A DNA stretch of 64,000 nucleotides from Oscarella lobularis (lineage: Eukaryota > Porifera > Homoscleromorpha > Homosclerophorida > Oscarellidae): the NCBI RefSeq assembly GCF_947507565.1, contig NC_089183.1, forward strand, positions 3,038,001 through 3,102,000, written 5' to 3'. Of this stretch, positions 36,501 to 48,001 are shown piece after piece (positions within the stretch are counted from its first letter, which is position 1; every line of letters begins with the position of its first letter). The translations under genes and the position numbers were made by a program. The notes under the pieces were generated by a model. It saw only the letters and a list, made by a program, of their open reading frames with translations, ran no database searches and had not been told where the DNA came from.

Positions 36501-39382
36501 TTGTCGACCATCGAGCACACGTTCACGTTGGAAGCGAATCAATCGGCGTTGGTGTCGGTTCGCTACGGCGCTCCGTCGTCCGCCGCGGTTGGACAATCGA
36601 ACACGGCGACGTTGACGGCGACGACGAGCGGCGGCGATACGTTTAATTACGTGTCGTTTGAAGTCGTCGTTGCGCCCGACGAGCCGGACGAGGAGCCGCC
36701 GACGTGTCGCATTGTCGATGTGACGACGTGCGACGGAGTCGCTGCCGTCGACTGCGACGCTCACGAGCGAAGCGTTCGCGCTGAGGTTCGCGACGTCGGC
36801 GTCGGGTTGCAGACGATTCGCGCTCGACAGAGCGGCGTTGACGTTGAGTTTGATTTTGTGAGCGGGACGAATGAGACGGTGAGCGTGACGGCGACGTCGT
36901 CGTGCTGCTATTTGGTTATTGATTTGGAGTCGTCGGACGTCGCGGGAAATTTGCAATCAGTCAACTGTAGCGCCGTTATTTCTCCGGGCGTACCCAACGA
37001 CATAATTGGTAATTAGAGTCATTTCTTAATTGTGTCGCTGCTTGATTTTTTGTTAGGTTTGCTTGGTATTTTGATTCCGGACGGAATGGACAATATAACG
37101 GCAGCCGGTATCGTTCGAATTGTAGTGAAAGATTGGAAGACGATCCACTACTCAGTGAACGTCACCGGCGTAGAGGCGAGGACTTTCCGCTTGTCAGAAA
37201 CGCGAAACGGCGGAGTTGGAGATTCGCTTTTTACAGTAGCCGGATTTAATTATGGCAATGTGGTAATAAAAACAACTTGATTCTTATTTTGGCACTGTAT
37301 TCAATAATTGTTTTAGCTCTCTGGTTCTTTGCTGGCTGACGGGAGCTACTTACCAATCATATATCAGAAAACAGCCTACGGCACTGTACAGTACATCTCC
37401 GATGGTATTGAGAAGTCGATTGGTGGCCCAATTCTCTACGCCAATCTTTCGTCGGTGCCACGTAATTTTCATCAAGACGAAAATACGATCGTTTATGCGA
37501 TTGCGTGAGTTTTTTAGATTACGAAGCTCTGCTCACCTGTCGCAACCGTTGTGCTGCTGGAGGTTACGTCGCGCTAACGCTCGACGACTTTAGCAGCACG
37601 CTCACAGTTGACGGTCTCAACGCCACGTATTATCTCCTAGTCGGCGGCGAGAACGTTTCCACGGCTCACGTAGTGAATTCAAGTGGAGACGTCGTGGCGC
37701 AGATGGAAGTACGTCACGACGAATATCGCGAGACTCTCTTTAATTGTTGATTTGTTTATTATTCAAGTCGTCGTCCGGACAAGGAGTCTTCCAATTGTCT
37801 ATGAATGAACTCAATCATCTCCTAAGCGACGAGCTAACTGTTATCGTTAACACGCGGAGCGGCATCGTTTTGACAGGGCGGCTAAGAGCGCCGTGGATGC
37901 CCACTCCTGCTCCAAGTCCGGCGGCGCCCACCACCTCTGCTCCCACTTCTGTGTCTCAGGGAATTGACTTCGGTAACGGCGTCGGCATCAACGACAAGAT
38001 TACTTTTGTCGAAGAGCAAGCCGTCGGAATTCACATTACCAGTCGACCTCATCGCATTTTCGTTCACACTCCCCAAGGCGATAGTATAAAAGAGTGCACT
38101 GTTAGATTGTCGTAAGAGATTCTTGTTTCGCGCTCAAGCCCGTACAACGGCTTTATTTCTAGTGCCGAATTCGCTTCTCTTTTGGACGACGAAGAATACG
38201 TTTACGTGGTCGACTCTAAGAAAGTTCCTCATGGAATCACTGTTAGAAGATTTTAGCTAATTGCTTCTTTTAATGATTTGTCGTTGTGAGTAGTATTCTG
38301 TGGGTTCATCCGGCAAGTCGCTCACCTTCAGAGGAATTGCTTCCGCTTCGGTTAAATTGAAAAGCGGATGTTTTCTGATTACGATTATTTCTATTGTATT
38401 TTCTTGTTTCAGGCGTATGCGTCCGCACTCCAGCGCATCTATTATGCCAACATAGCCGAAGAGCCGCGCATTGTCGTCAACACTACCTCAAACGCAAAAA
38501 TCCGTAGACAAGTGCGACCGTACTTTCTCGAACATAATAGGCACAGTGGTGTAACCAGACAAGTTTCCTTGGCGCAGCAAGTCGCTAAAATGTTGAGATC
38601 AATTTCTTGAAACCTTGCCTCACATACAGTGTAGCTGGTTGCGCCACTGGCTATATAGACGTGGAATCTAACTCTGTTTATACGTACGCAGATTGTCATT
38701 GAACTCGTAAGCAACGATTCGTCGATTTCCGTCATTGGCGTTGTTGACGTGGACGTCGTGCCCGTCAACGATCACGCACCCGTACTGTCTATCGGAACGA
38801 TGGGGGATTGTGTCTCCGTTGCGGGTCCGCGCGTTCGATCTCGCCGATCAGAATCCAGGGAGGATAAGGAAAGCAGAACGTCCGGTTTTGTATCGACGGA
38901 GGTTAGCATAATTTTTAATCGGTTCTTATTTTACACCGTTTATCTCAGGCGGCTCCGCAAGTTCTCCTCGTAGAACTCGTGTCTCCGCCGCTAGGATCGT
39001 TTGGTGTAGCCGGATCGTCGATTGTTATTCACTTTTCGAGCGAGACGAATATGCCGGGATTGCTTGGAAAAAACCGTCTTGAGCGGGTTTTAGCGGTGAG
39101 AGGAATCGATGCCCAACGATCAGACATCATTGCCGAATGGCAAGACAGTCAATTGTTGCTCCTAATCTTTCCCAAAGCACTGAGTAAGGTTGTTGCAGAC
39201 GACTTGGCCGTGGCGTTTATTGGAGGTTTGAATTAATTGGTCCTCCTCGCCTGCTGCACTAAATATGACTTTTTATAGGTGAATGTGACACTGAGGACTG
39301 CGTAAACAGCATTTGTCGTCGCGGAGGCCGTTCTTGTTCCGTTGGAGGCGTTCACAAACCTACAGCGTTCAAGCCGTTCTGA
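33586..39382 (+). CDS. VWA7-like secreted protein fused to cadherin-like C-terminal region
   Basis: Fourteen exons join with matching phases to 1553 residues: 33586-34309, 34360-34537, 34586-34920, 35296-37008, 37057-37262, 37317-37461, 37518-37708, 37768-38111, 38163-38241, 38294-38350, 38413-38511, 38692-38901, 38949-39225 and 39279-39382. A signal peptide (LLLLLFFIAITSLVTA) precedes the helical VWA7 N-domain (WTHKDIIRRA..TLQDFYAHSNYVE). A VWA domain follows with MIDAS motif DQSGSMS, GGGDCPE and FTDAGAKDC, then VWA7-type beta domains. The back half is not VWA7: it contains a possible CHRD-like segment, a Thr/Pro linker, then a cadherin-like repeat (YASALQRIYYANIAEEP..VVPVNDHAPVL), a SPPLGSFG..FSSETNMP module and a short Cys-rich end. 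No membrane segment is seen. A KKRRRRRG stretch near 36478 is a possible furin-type site. Likely extracellular, calcium-dependent adhesion. Exons 9-13 are less certain. Confidence 0.78.
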
Positions 39383-39979
39383 AGTCGCCAGCGAAGAAAT
39401 CAAAAGTGGAACGGAAAGCTTTAGCTACGTTATTTGTGCGTGTATGTTGTGCGTGTTACTGGAATGTGCCTTTGATTGTTCTGGCTGTTTTAGCTGTAGG
39501 TAACTGGTTGTTTAGCGAGTACGTATGTAGCTCCGCCCTTCAGTACGGAGCCCCGGACTAAGGAAAAACTGCGTCACACTCATCCACTCGTCTCTAAGGG
39601 TCTCTTTGTTCTCCAATGCTCGCTTTCTCATTTCGTCTACAGGTACGTTTCGCACGCGCGCGTAAAGGTTCCCGAGAAAAGGGACCCTCGGTCACATAGA
39701 GCGTTCCTACCACCTGGGAGGCAAATATTAGTCAGTCTGGGCTACGACGTTCTCCTTCGGGCATCCTTTGAGATGCTGGAGTACGTAAATCTTTCTCACC
39801 TGGCGATTTCTTGCGTGCACACCTGACCTTTTCAACTCACGCGGCTCGTAAGTCATGACGCATTTTTTTGCGCTACTACATGTAGCTAGCGCTATGACGC
39901 TAGCACGAATTCATACACTAAGAAAATAGAAATACGTTTCTCTCACTCGCTACCAAGACGCAGTCATGCAATTTCGACG
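39383..39979. other. Intergenic, with a repeat shared with 45449-45529
   Basis: No gene seen. It contains the flank repeat described separately, just downstream of SRCR gene D. Confidence 0.5.
39527..39579. repeat. Flank repeat, copy 1
   Basis: The pieces GTAGCTCCGCCCT, CCCCGGA-TAAGGAAAAA and GCGTCACAC occur in this order here and at 45449-45529. Each copy sits 250-450 bp past the 3' end of an SRCR gene (D and G), a likely trace of older block duplications. Confidence 0.6.
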
Positions 39980-42043
39980 TCAACGCGGAGCTGGCAGTTC
40001 TTCATAAGCATTTGTCTCTGTTTCGCCCCCCAAGTGGTCATAGTCCGCATTTGGCGACGGATTCGCGTAGACAGCAGAGTCGCTCGTCGGATCAGTTGGA
40101 TGCTGAAGGACGTTGTAGACGCTCTCCGTGTTATTGCTCTCAGTGGGAAATTCCTTAGAATATCTCGTCGAAGTTCCGTACATCCTGTTGGAACTCATTT
40201 CCATGTCTGAATCGTCGTTTTTAGCAGCCACGTCCATGCCGTCACGAGAACGGCGTCTCAGTGTAAAACAGACAACGATCAGGATAGACGAGACCACTAT
40301 CAAAGCCCCACTGATCACTCCAATAACTACGATATAAACGAGAGAACCGTCTAGGAGAAAAATAACAATAATTAGTCATTCCGAATATTTAACTCGGGGA
40401 GACCTGATTCTTTAGCGATTGCGTCATCTGTAGAGGTGACGACGCTAGTAGTCGTTGCCGTGGTAGCATCCGAGGTCGTGTCACTTGAAGTAAACGCCGG
40501 CGACGACGTCGTTGCCGCTGCCCGGCTGGTCGCTCCGCCAGTCGGCGTTTCACTTGAAGTAAATACCGACTTTGTCGACGGCAACGCTGTTGTTGCCGCT
40601 GCCCGGCTGGTCGCTCCGCCAGTCGGCGTTTCACTCGAATTGGATATCGACTTTGTCGACGGCGACGTTGTTGCTGCTGCTGTACTGCTGTTCGCTCTGC
40701 CGGTCGTCGGCGTCGGATCTGATGCTAAAAATTTATTTGTTATTTTTCATTTTTATTTTTTTTCCACTTCGAGCCTACCACAGAGGACTCCGGCTGATTT
40801 TCCCGCGGGGCACGAGCTTTGGTGCCATCCGCTGAACGGGCAGTCTTCGATGCGCTTCTCGGCTCCCGAACAGAAAACGTTGATCATCCAAGGAGGTCGA
40901 TCTCCGTCTCCGTAGTAGCTATTGGAGAAGGCGGCGATCTCGCGATCGTAACCCAGCTGGCGACAGAAAACGAGGGCGCTGTACACATTCCAGTTGTGAC
41001 TGCATATTGCTCCCCATCTGCCTTCGTGAAAAACTTCCGCCGTGCCGGAGTAGGGAAAGAGAGATCCGGTAACTCGAACCGAGGCCGAAGGCGGAAGTAT
41101 GACGTCTTCAGTCGCTGTCAATCAAAGAACGATTAGATATCAGAAAAGAAATGTGTTCCCTAAGCGAGGCGTAGCTGTAAGAGTTGTATGATTTACTATA
41201 CTGGGGGATGCGTGTACGTCTATAGCCTCGCCTAGGGGTTGCATGCGCTTTACAGCATTGGACTCCGACGTCTTCGCTGTGTTTGCAGTTATGCCATCCC
41301 CAACCGAGATATGAGCAGTTGCTCAAGGTGGACTCCGTGCCTCGACAGGCGACGTTGTCTAACCAGATTGTCTGCCAAGATTGTCCGTCTCCGTACCGCT
41401 TCGTTTCATTTGCGTCGCTGTATCCGAGTTCGCGGCATATGACGCGAGAGTTTACGAAAGTCCAGTTATCGTCGCATACTGTGCCCCATCGTTTGTTATG
41501 AAGTATTTCTACTCTGCCTTCCGATTCTTTCAAACCGTTGACGAGCCGAATCCGCGGGGCCGTATCTGCAAGAATAGAAGGGCTATATACTTGGCCACAT
41601 CCATGCAGTCGAATTTACCGTTTAGACAGATCACTCCGATATCTTCATTGTGAATGCAGTTATTTTGTCCCCACCCATTAAATCGGCAGTCTTGCAGAGT
41701 CGTTTCTGTTCCATTACACTGCACGTCATCCATCAGTATTTTCCCACTGCCTGGGCCGTATATCATCGCAATGTAAGCGAGAACGTCGTGAAAGCCAAGC
41801 TGTTTGCAGACGACTCTAGCGTTCGCTACACTCCACAGGTCTTTACAGACAGTTCCCCATTCGCCGTTGTGGTAAACTTCGACTCGGCCTTCGCTAGGTG
41901 CAAAGCCACCGACGAGTCGTACGGTCGAAGCTGCGAGAGGAGCATTCTATTGCAGAAATAAGGAGCCCTCCCCGAAAGACTGTACCAGATGTCAGATAAG
42001 CCAGTGAAGCTACAAGAGCAACTTGAAGAGGCAGTAGAGTCAT
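39980..42043 (-). CDS. SRCR transmembrane receptor D (ITIM-like tail, repeat stalk)
   Basis: Six phase-1 exons: 42043-41986 (signal [19 protein letters not shown]), 41930-41619, 41565-41254 and 41114-40779 (SRCR1-3), 40718-40404 (stalk) and 40350-39980 (membrane and tail), giving 567 residues. The stalk has a ~27-residue unit repeated in tandem ([17 protein letters not shown]). The membrane segment [19 protein letters not shown] leads to a tail with SVYNVL, a good ITIM match, plus AVYANP and DYDHL tyrosines. SRCR motifs [23 protein letters not shown] and WGAICSHNW are intact. It is closest in layout to genes C and F. Confidence 0.88.
40511..40672. repeat. 81-bp coding minisatellite in the stalk of receptor D
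   Basis: GTTGCCGCTGCCCGG recurs at 40511 and 40592, exactly 81 bp (27 codons) apart, followed by the same CTGGTCGCTCCGCCAGTCGG each time; a third, partial unit begins near 40672. Copy-number change would alter stalk length without breaking the frame. Confidence 0.8.
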
Positions 42044-42449
42044 TCACTTGCACGTCAAATGAGTCACTCCGCCCAGTTGGCTCCACCCTGTTGCTAGTGC
42101 TAAAGCCCGGACAAGCAAAGTCGTGGAAATGTTGACGTCTCTCACCGGTACATTTGCACGTACTGTAGTACAAAAAAATCTAGATCTACACCTACCTACG
42201 TCGATAAATTAGCACGCAGAATTAATTCTAAAAAAGGGACCTCTGGCATTCACTAATGCATTTTAATTAACTAATTGCCGGTTCTCCACAAAACCTACCG
42301 ATATGCACGACTCATCAGTTGCTGTGTAATTGAATATATCAGAAAACTCAAACAAACGGAGACTACCACTACACACGCAGTTCCACACAGAAAAAAAGAC
42401 GACTCACTGTTTGCACCAATTTCGGCGTCACTGCGGAAACAGTCAAGTT

Positions 42450-45186
42450 TCAGCTGTTAACGTACAGGGTTCCTTTTGCAAAATCTGGTTCCGTCTGGTC
42501 ATGGCTCGGTCGCTTCACATTCACGTAGTTATTCTGACTAGTCTGATTGTCGTCGTCACAGGCAACTTCCTCGTACACGACCTCATGAGTCCGACGAGAA
42601 TATCTCATCTCGTCTGGTTTGAACATACTTTCCTTTCCGTACATGTTGGGTCTCAAGGCTAAATCCAGTGGTATCGGATTAGTGGCGCTATTCTCTGAAT
42701 GCGGTTGTCGAGCTGAAGAGCGACGTCGCCAGCGTCTAAAATAGAAGAAGATCAGGATGATAACAATGACCGCTGTCAACAGAACACTCGTCACTGCTAT
42801 ACCGGCGACGTAACCGCCAGAATTATCTGCAGTAAAGTAAGTCGTCGAATACTGAACAATAAATTAAATGCGATGTCTGCAAACCTGAAATAATTTTTGA
42901 CTCGTCTCTTTTTGGAGACGATGAAGCTGACGTTGGAATGAAAGTAGCTGTTGTGGGCGTTGTCGTTGCCGAAGAAACGGTGGTAGTGATTGAGGGCGTT
43001 TCACCTAAAGCGAACATCGTAGACGGCGCCGATGTTGTTGCCGCTGCAGTGGTGATTGATTCGGTTGTAGTCGCAGCTGATGTCGTCTCTGCTGCAGTGG
43101 TGATTGATCTGGTAGTCGCAGCTGATGTTGTTGCGGCTGCAGAGGTGATTGGTGTACTAGTTGCCGGGGCAAGAGCTGGATCTTAAATAGAAGAACTCTT
43201 ACTTAGTCAATTTTCAACGCTCTAACTACTAGCATACCGCAGATGACTCCTGCTGATCCGTACAAAGGACACGATCCTTGGTTCCGTTGAATGACACTAC
43301 AATCGTCTATGTGCATTTCGTCTCCCGAACAGGAAACGTAACTTATCCAAGAAGGTCGACTTCCATATCCGAAGTAGTTAGAGTTTGTCGTCGCTACCAC
43401 GTCCTTGTATCCCAGCTGACGGCAGACGACGCGAGCGTTGAGTAAATTCCAATTCAAGCCGCAAACTACTCCCCATCTGTCTTGGTGAAAAACTTCGACC
43501 GTTCCAGCGTAAGGAAAGGACGATCCGGTAAGTCGAATCTCTGCGTGAGGTGGAAGTACGACGTCGTCACTTACTATCAATATGAAAAATAGTTTAGTTG
43601 AAGAAAAAATGCGTTAAAAATTATCAGAAGGTATCATATTGCATGCGCGTATACATTGTATACCTCTTAGGGTACAAGTAACAGCAATTTGGGCTGCATC
43701 AGCCGCGGAAGAGTTACGTTGGAAAGAACAAATTATACGCGAGCGCTTATAGGTCTTACTATACATACAGACTTACGTACCACAGACGGCTCCGGCCGAT
43801 TCTTGTGCTGTGCACCGTCTTCGATGCCACCCATCAAAAGGGCAGTCTTCTACACGGTTCTCGAAACCAACGCAGCGCACATCATACATCCACGAAGGTT
43901 GACTGCCGCCTCCATAATAGCTATTAGTTTTAATCGCTATCACATTCGCGTATCCCAACTGGCGACAGACAATGCGGGCGCTGACTACGTTCCAATTCTG
44001 ACTGCAAATGGTTCCCCATCTGCCTTCGTGAAAGACTTCGATTGTTCCGGCGTAAGAGAAGGACGATCCGGTTAGTCGAAGCGCCGCGGAGGGCGGGAGT
44101 ATAGCGTTTTCTGTAGCTGAAATAAACAGAATGTAAAAGTTTAGCGTCATCTACTTTTGGGGGAAAGGACTGGACAATCTGACACTTCTCTAGCGGTCTT
44201 TCATATCAAACATCAAAATTTGAGTGGGTTAATTAATAACGTGTCTGCAAAAGCTTTGGGAACCTAGTTCCTTCCCCTTTTCACTCAACAAAATGCTTGC
44301 TCCTATAGCGTGAACTGGTTTTTTGGACACGCTTTACAGATATCTGTCACAGACGCACAGGTTATAGTGAAAGACAGATCTTACAGCAATTGACTCCGAT
44401 GTCTTCGGTATGCCTGCAGTTGTGCGTTCCCCATCCAGGAAACGAGCATTGGCTCAAGGCTTTCTCCGCGCCGTTACATTGGACGTCGTCCATCCAGATT
44501 TTCTGCGAAGCTAAGCCCAATGTAAACATTTGCGATTTAATTGCGTCGCTGTATCCGAGTTGACGGCAAACGACTCTTGAGTTCAAGAATGTCCACCCGT
44601 CGTCGCAAACGGTGCCCCATTCGTTTTTGTAGAAAATTTCTATTCTTCCTTCGGATGCTGACGATCCGTCTACAAGTCGAATTCGCATTGGCGCAGTATC
44701 TGCAGTAGCAAGGCAAAGGAGACTCTGGTAGACACAAACACAGATTGTGGTACGATAAACGGCATACCGTTACAGACAACTCCGGCATCTTCACTGTGCG
44801 AGCAGTCCTCGTTTTCCCATCCAGCAAATGGGCAATCTTGCAGAGTCCTTTCCGTTCCAGCACAGTGCACGTCGTCCATCCATATTTTCCCACTGCCTTG
44901 GCCAAAATGTGCTCGCTTAACGGCACTAACAGCATCGGCGAAGCCAAGCTGTCCGCACACGACTTTAGCGTCGGTCAGGTCCCAAAAGTCATCGCAGACA
45001 GTTCCCCATTCGCTGCTGTAATAGACTTCGACTCGGCCCTCGTTAGGCCCATTGCCACCGACGAGTCTAATGTTTGAAGCTGCAAGCATACAAACGCACT
45101 AAAAAGACGCCCACGTGAAAGCGTCACTCTATACCGGATGCCAGATAAGATAAGGATGCCACGATCTGAAGGATCAGTAGAATCAT
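42450..45186 (-). CDS. SRCR transmembrane receptor F (four SRCR domains, ITIM-like tail)
   Basis: Seven phase-1 exons: 45186-45135 (signal [17 protein letters not shown]), 45079-44768, 44699-44385, 44116-43781 and 43573-43238 (four SRCR domains), 43181-42885 (Ser/Thr/Ala stalk with internal repeats such as ATTSAATT) and 42826-42450 (membrane and tail), giving 674 residues. The third and fourth SRCR exons have the same length (336 bp) and flanks, so the last domain arose by exon duplication. Introns around them are longer (207-268 bp). The membrane segment [17 protein letters not shown] precedes a tail with VVYEEV (ITIM match), NNYVNV and TLYVNS. No lesion seen. Confidence 0.88.
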
Positions 45187-45448
45187 CGGACCATGTGACA
45201 CAGCTCCAGAAGCGAGATACGGTAAATTCTAGAACAAGCAAAAATGAATCCTAGCGTTTTCTTTCTACGACTGCAAAGAAGCTATAATTCGTTCGCTAAT
45301 TGGCAAAACGGTTAATTTATGAGCGACGTTGGAGTCTCCAAATGCCTCTCTTCTTCTTTTCAATGTCTTCTACTTTTGATCTGTACCTTTTCTTTTGTCC
45401 AAAGTCGTAGAAAACTCGTTTGATTTTAGAACACGCACTACCGTCGCG

Positions 45449-45529
45449 GTAGCTCCGCCCTACAGCTGTCCGTTATGATTAATCAAGTTAGAGGCTTAGA
45501 ACCCCGGAATAAGGAAAAATGCGTCACAC
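45449..45529. repeat. Flank repeat, copy 2
   Basis: Partner of 39527-39579: GTAGCTCCGCCCT, then CCCCGGAATAAGGAAAAA and GCGTCACAC, with ~25 bp extra between the first two pieces. Lies in the 583 bp between SRCR genes F and G. Confidence 0.6.
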
Positions 45530-45769
45530 GGCCTGATATTCTGCGCTCGTTCGTCTACCGGCACGTATTCGATTCCAAAAGGGCCTAGGACACATCCTCG
45601 GACGTACGCTAAGCGGTTTAGTCTGTTATCCATTGGTTTCCCTTCGCAGCAGCACCCTTCCTCACTGCTCCTATGCTAATGTACACTAGGAAAAAATCAA
45701 TTACAATCGTACGTGAACACACAGTCCTTCTATCTCGCTTTAGTCTCTCGGAACACAATACTGCTCAGC

Positions 45770-47626
45770 TCATTCACTTTTCTTTTCACCAGAGCTCTTA
45801 GGATAGTCGTAAATTGCTTCAGGCTGAGCAGGACGCGTTCGCTCTCCTAACGTGTCGTAGTGCGGTGCTGCTGAACTTGCGTACGGAGATACGCGACTAC
45901 CCTCTGGTTCTGGATGACGTAGAACGTTGTACTCAGTCGTCTCCTCAGGGCTGTTTGATCGTGAATCGTTTCCTTTAGCCTTTTCGTAGTGGGGATTGGA
46001 AGTCATAGTAAGTTCATGTGACTCCGTCTCTCTGTCCTTGCCGCTTCCGCTGCCGCCTCCGCCTCCGCAGTAGCAACAGCAACAAAATAGCTCCGTGCAT
46101 TCCGTTGCAATTCTCTTGTCCCTTGTCGAGTTTTGCCAGCGCTTGCAGCAGACAAATATCAAGATAATAATTGTTACGACCAGTAACAGTCCAACGACTG
46201 CTATGGCCACGATGTAGCCAGTAGAATCATCTGAATCATTAAGTTCTGTATATGTATACCGATCACATAAGTTTCCCACCTGAACTCTCCAACTTTTCTT
46301 GATTGGGCGGAGACGTGGAGGTTGCAGAAAAAGGCTGTCTTGTTGAGGCCGTAGAACCAGGAGAATTGGTCAGCGTCGCCTCCTTATCGGTCGTTCTCGC
46401 GCTCGCCGTTACCGGCGGCTGAGTAGTCACCAACAAAAGTTCTGGCGCTTATAAAAAAGCAGACGTCATAATCTAAGTCATCAAATATTTAATTTCCGCC
46501 TTACTGCAAACTACTCCAGCAGACTGGCCTTCGCCACAACGATTTTCGTACCATCCGTCAAAGCGGCAGTCCTCGATGCGCGGCTCAGTCCCAACGCAAT
46601 CGACATTGTTCATCCACGACGACCGATTTCCGTCACCGTATAAACTTCCCACGAGAGCTCCCACGGCGTCGACGTGACCGAGTTGGCGACAGAAAATGCG
46701 AGCGTCCGTCAGATCCCAATTTTGATCGCATATCGCTCCCCACCTTCCTTCGTGTAACACTTCGACGGTACCTGCGTAGGAGAACGACGATCCGGTGAGT
46801 CGTACGGATGCGGAGGGAGTGGGAAAATCGTCTTCAGTCACTGGAAAGAGAAGCCGGTTTAAAAATTAAATTAGTGGCTTTTGAATTAGGAGGTCTCACA
46901 GCATGATACTCCAACGTCTTCAGCGCTCATGCAATCCTGCACTCCCCAGCCACGAAACGAGCAATTGTATATGCTGTTTTCCGTTCCCTCGCACGCGCAG
47001 TCGTCCATCCATATACGCCGCAACGACAAAGAGAACTGCGTCGTATTAGCGTCCTTGTACCCGAGCTGACGGCAAACGACTTGCGAATTGAGAAACGTCC
47101 ATCCGTCGGTGCAAATAGCGCCCCACGCGTTGTCGTAGAACACTTCTATTCTGCCTTCAGCTGGCGAGGAGCCGTCCACGAGTCTAAGGGGCGGAAGATC
47201 AGTACCTGGAGAAAAAGATGTCAAGTCTAGCTTATAGAGAGCTGGACATTTACCGTTGGAACAGACGGCTCCTGCGTCTTCGCTGTGGTCACAATTTTCC
47301 CGTCCCCATCCTTCAAATCGACATTGATCCAATGTCTCTTCTGTTCCAGTGCACTCGACGCCGTCCATCCACGTCGGGTCGCTTCCACCGCCGAACGTGG
47401 ACTCAACTGTCGCCTTGGTGGCGTAGACGTAGCCGAGTTGCTTGCAAACGACCTGAGCGTCGGATATGCCCCATTTGTCGTCGCAGACGGTTCCCCATTT
47501 TCCGTCGTGGAAAATCTCCACGCGACCTTCGGAAGCCACGGCGCCGCCGACGAGTCGCACGTTGGTCGCTGTACCAGACGTAGTAGATGACGTCAGCAGA
47601 AAAAACGCGAGGGACCAAGAGAACAT
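45770..47626 (-). CDS. SRCR transmembrane receptor G (three SRCR domains)
   Basis: Five exons: 47626-47254, 47205-46900, 46840-46505, 46447-46280 and 46230-45770, giving 547 residues. Unlike its neighbours, the signal peptide ([18 protein letters not shown]) and SRCR1 share one exon; the intron present in the other six genes is missing. SRCR2 has the CACEG extra-cysteine form. The stalk is short (56 residues). The membrane segment [20 protein letters not shown] leads to a tail with a cysteine cluster (FCCCCYC) next to a Gly/Ser run. This could be palmitoylated, and is coded by a GGC/GGA-rich microsatellite. Tyrosines lie at TEYNVL, HYDTL and IYDYP. Confidence 0.88.
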
Positions 47627-48001
47627 CTGTTGACTCTAAGAACACAGCAAGGCACTGATCAGAATCCTCACTTAACTCTAAACTAGGTGAGACATTATAT
47701 CAGTCCATTGACGTCACAAGTGGCAACGACACTTTAGCCTAAAGTATGAGTAGCCTGTCCTTGGCCCCTCTTTGGCCTATTTACCGTGTGCTGTCCTTAC
47801 CAATCCCGTCCACCGAGAAAAGTGAGCGAGCGAACACCGACTGCCGCGTCCGGGAATTGAAATCAAAATTAGATTTGAATAAAGCGCCGATTGTCTCGGG
47901 CGCCTTTGCATCATGAACAAAAGAATCTACACGTATGCATACGCGATGGGAATTGTGCGCGTACCTCTACGCAATCGTTTTTACGTTCGACTTCACGAGA
48001 G

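Noticed and set aside
37462-37517. Use of the GTGAGT near 37505 as a donor in the VWA7-like gene
   Set aside because: It would make a 13-bp intron and break the frame. The GTAATT donor at 37462 gives a 56-bp intron and a phase match.
33586-39382. Two separate genes split near 37014
   Set aside because: The stop there follows a GT donor, and a 48-bp intron joins the halves in phase 1. All 14 exons sum to a whole number of codons.
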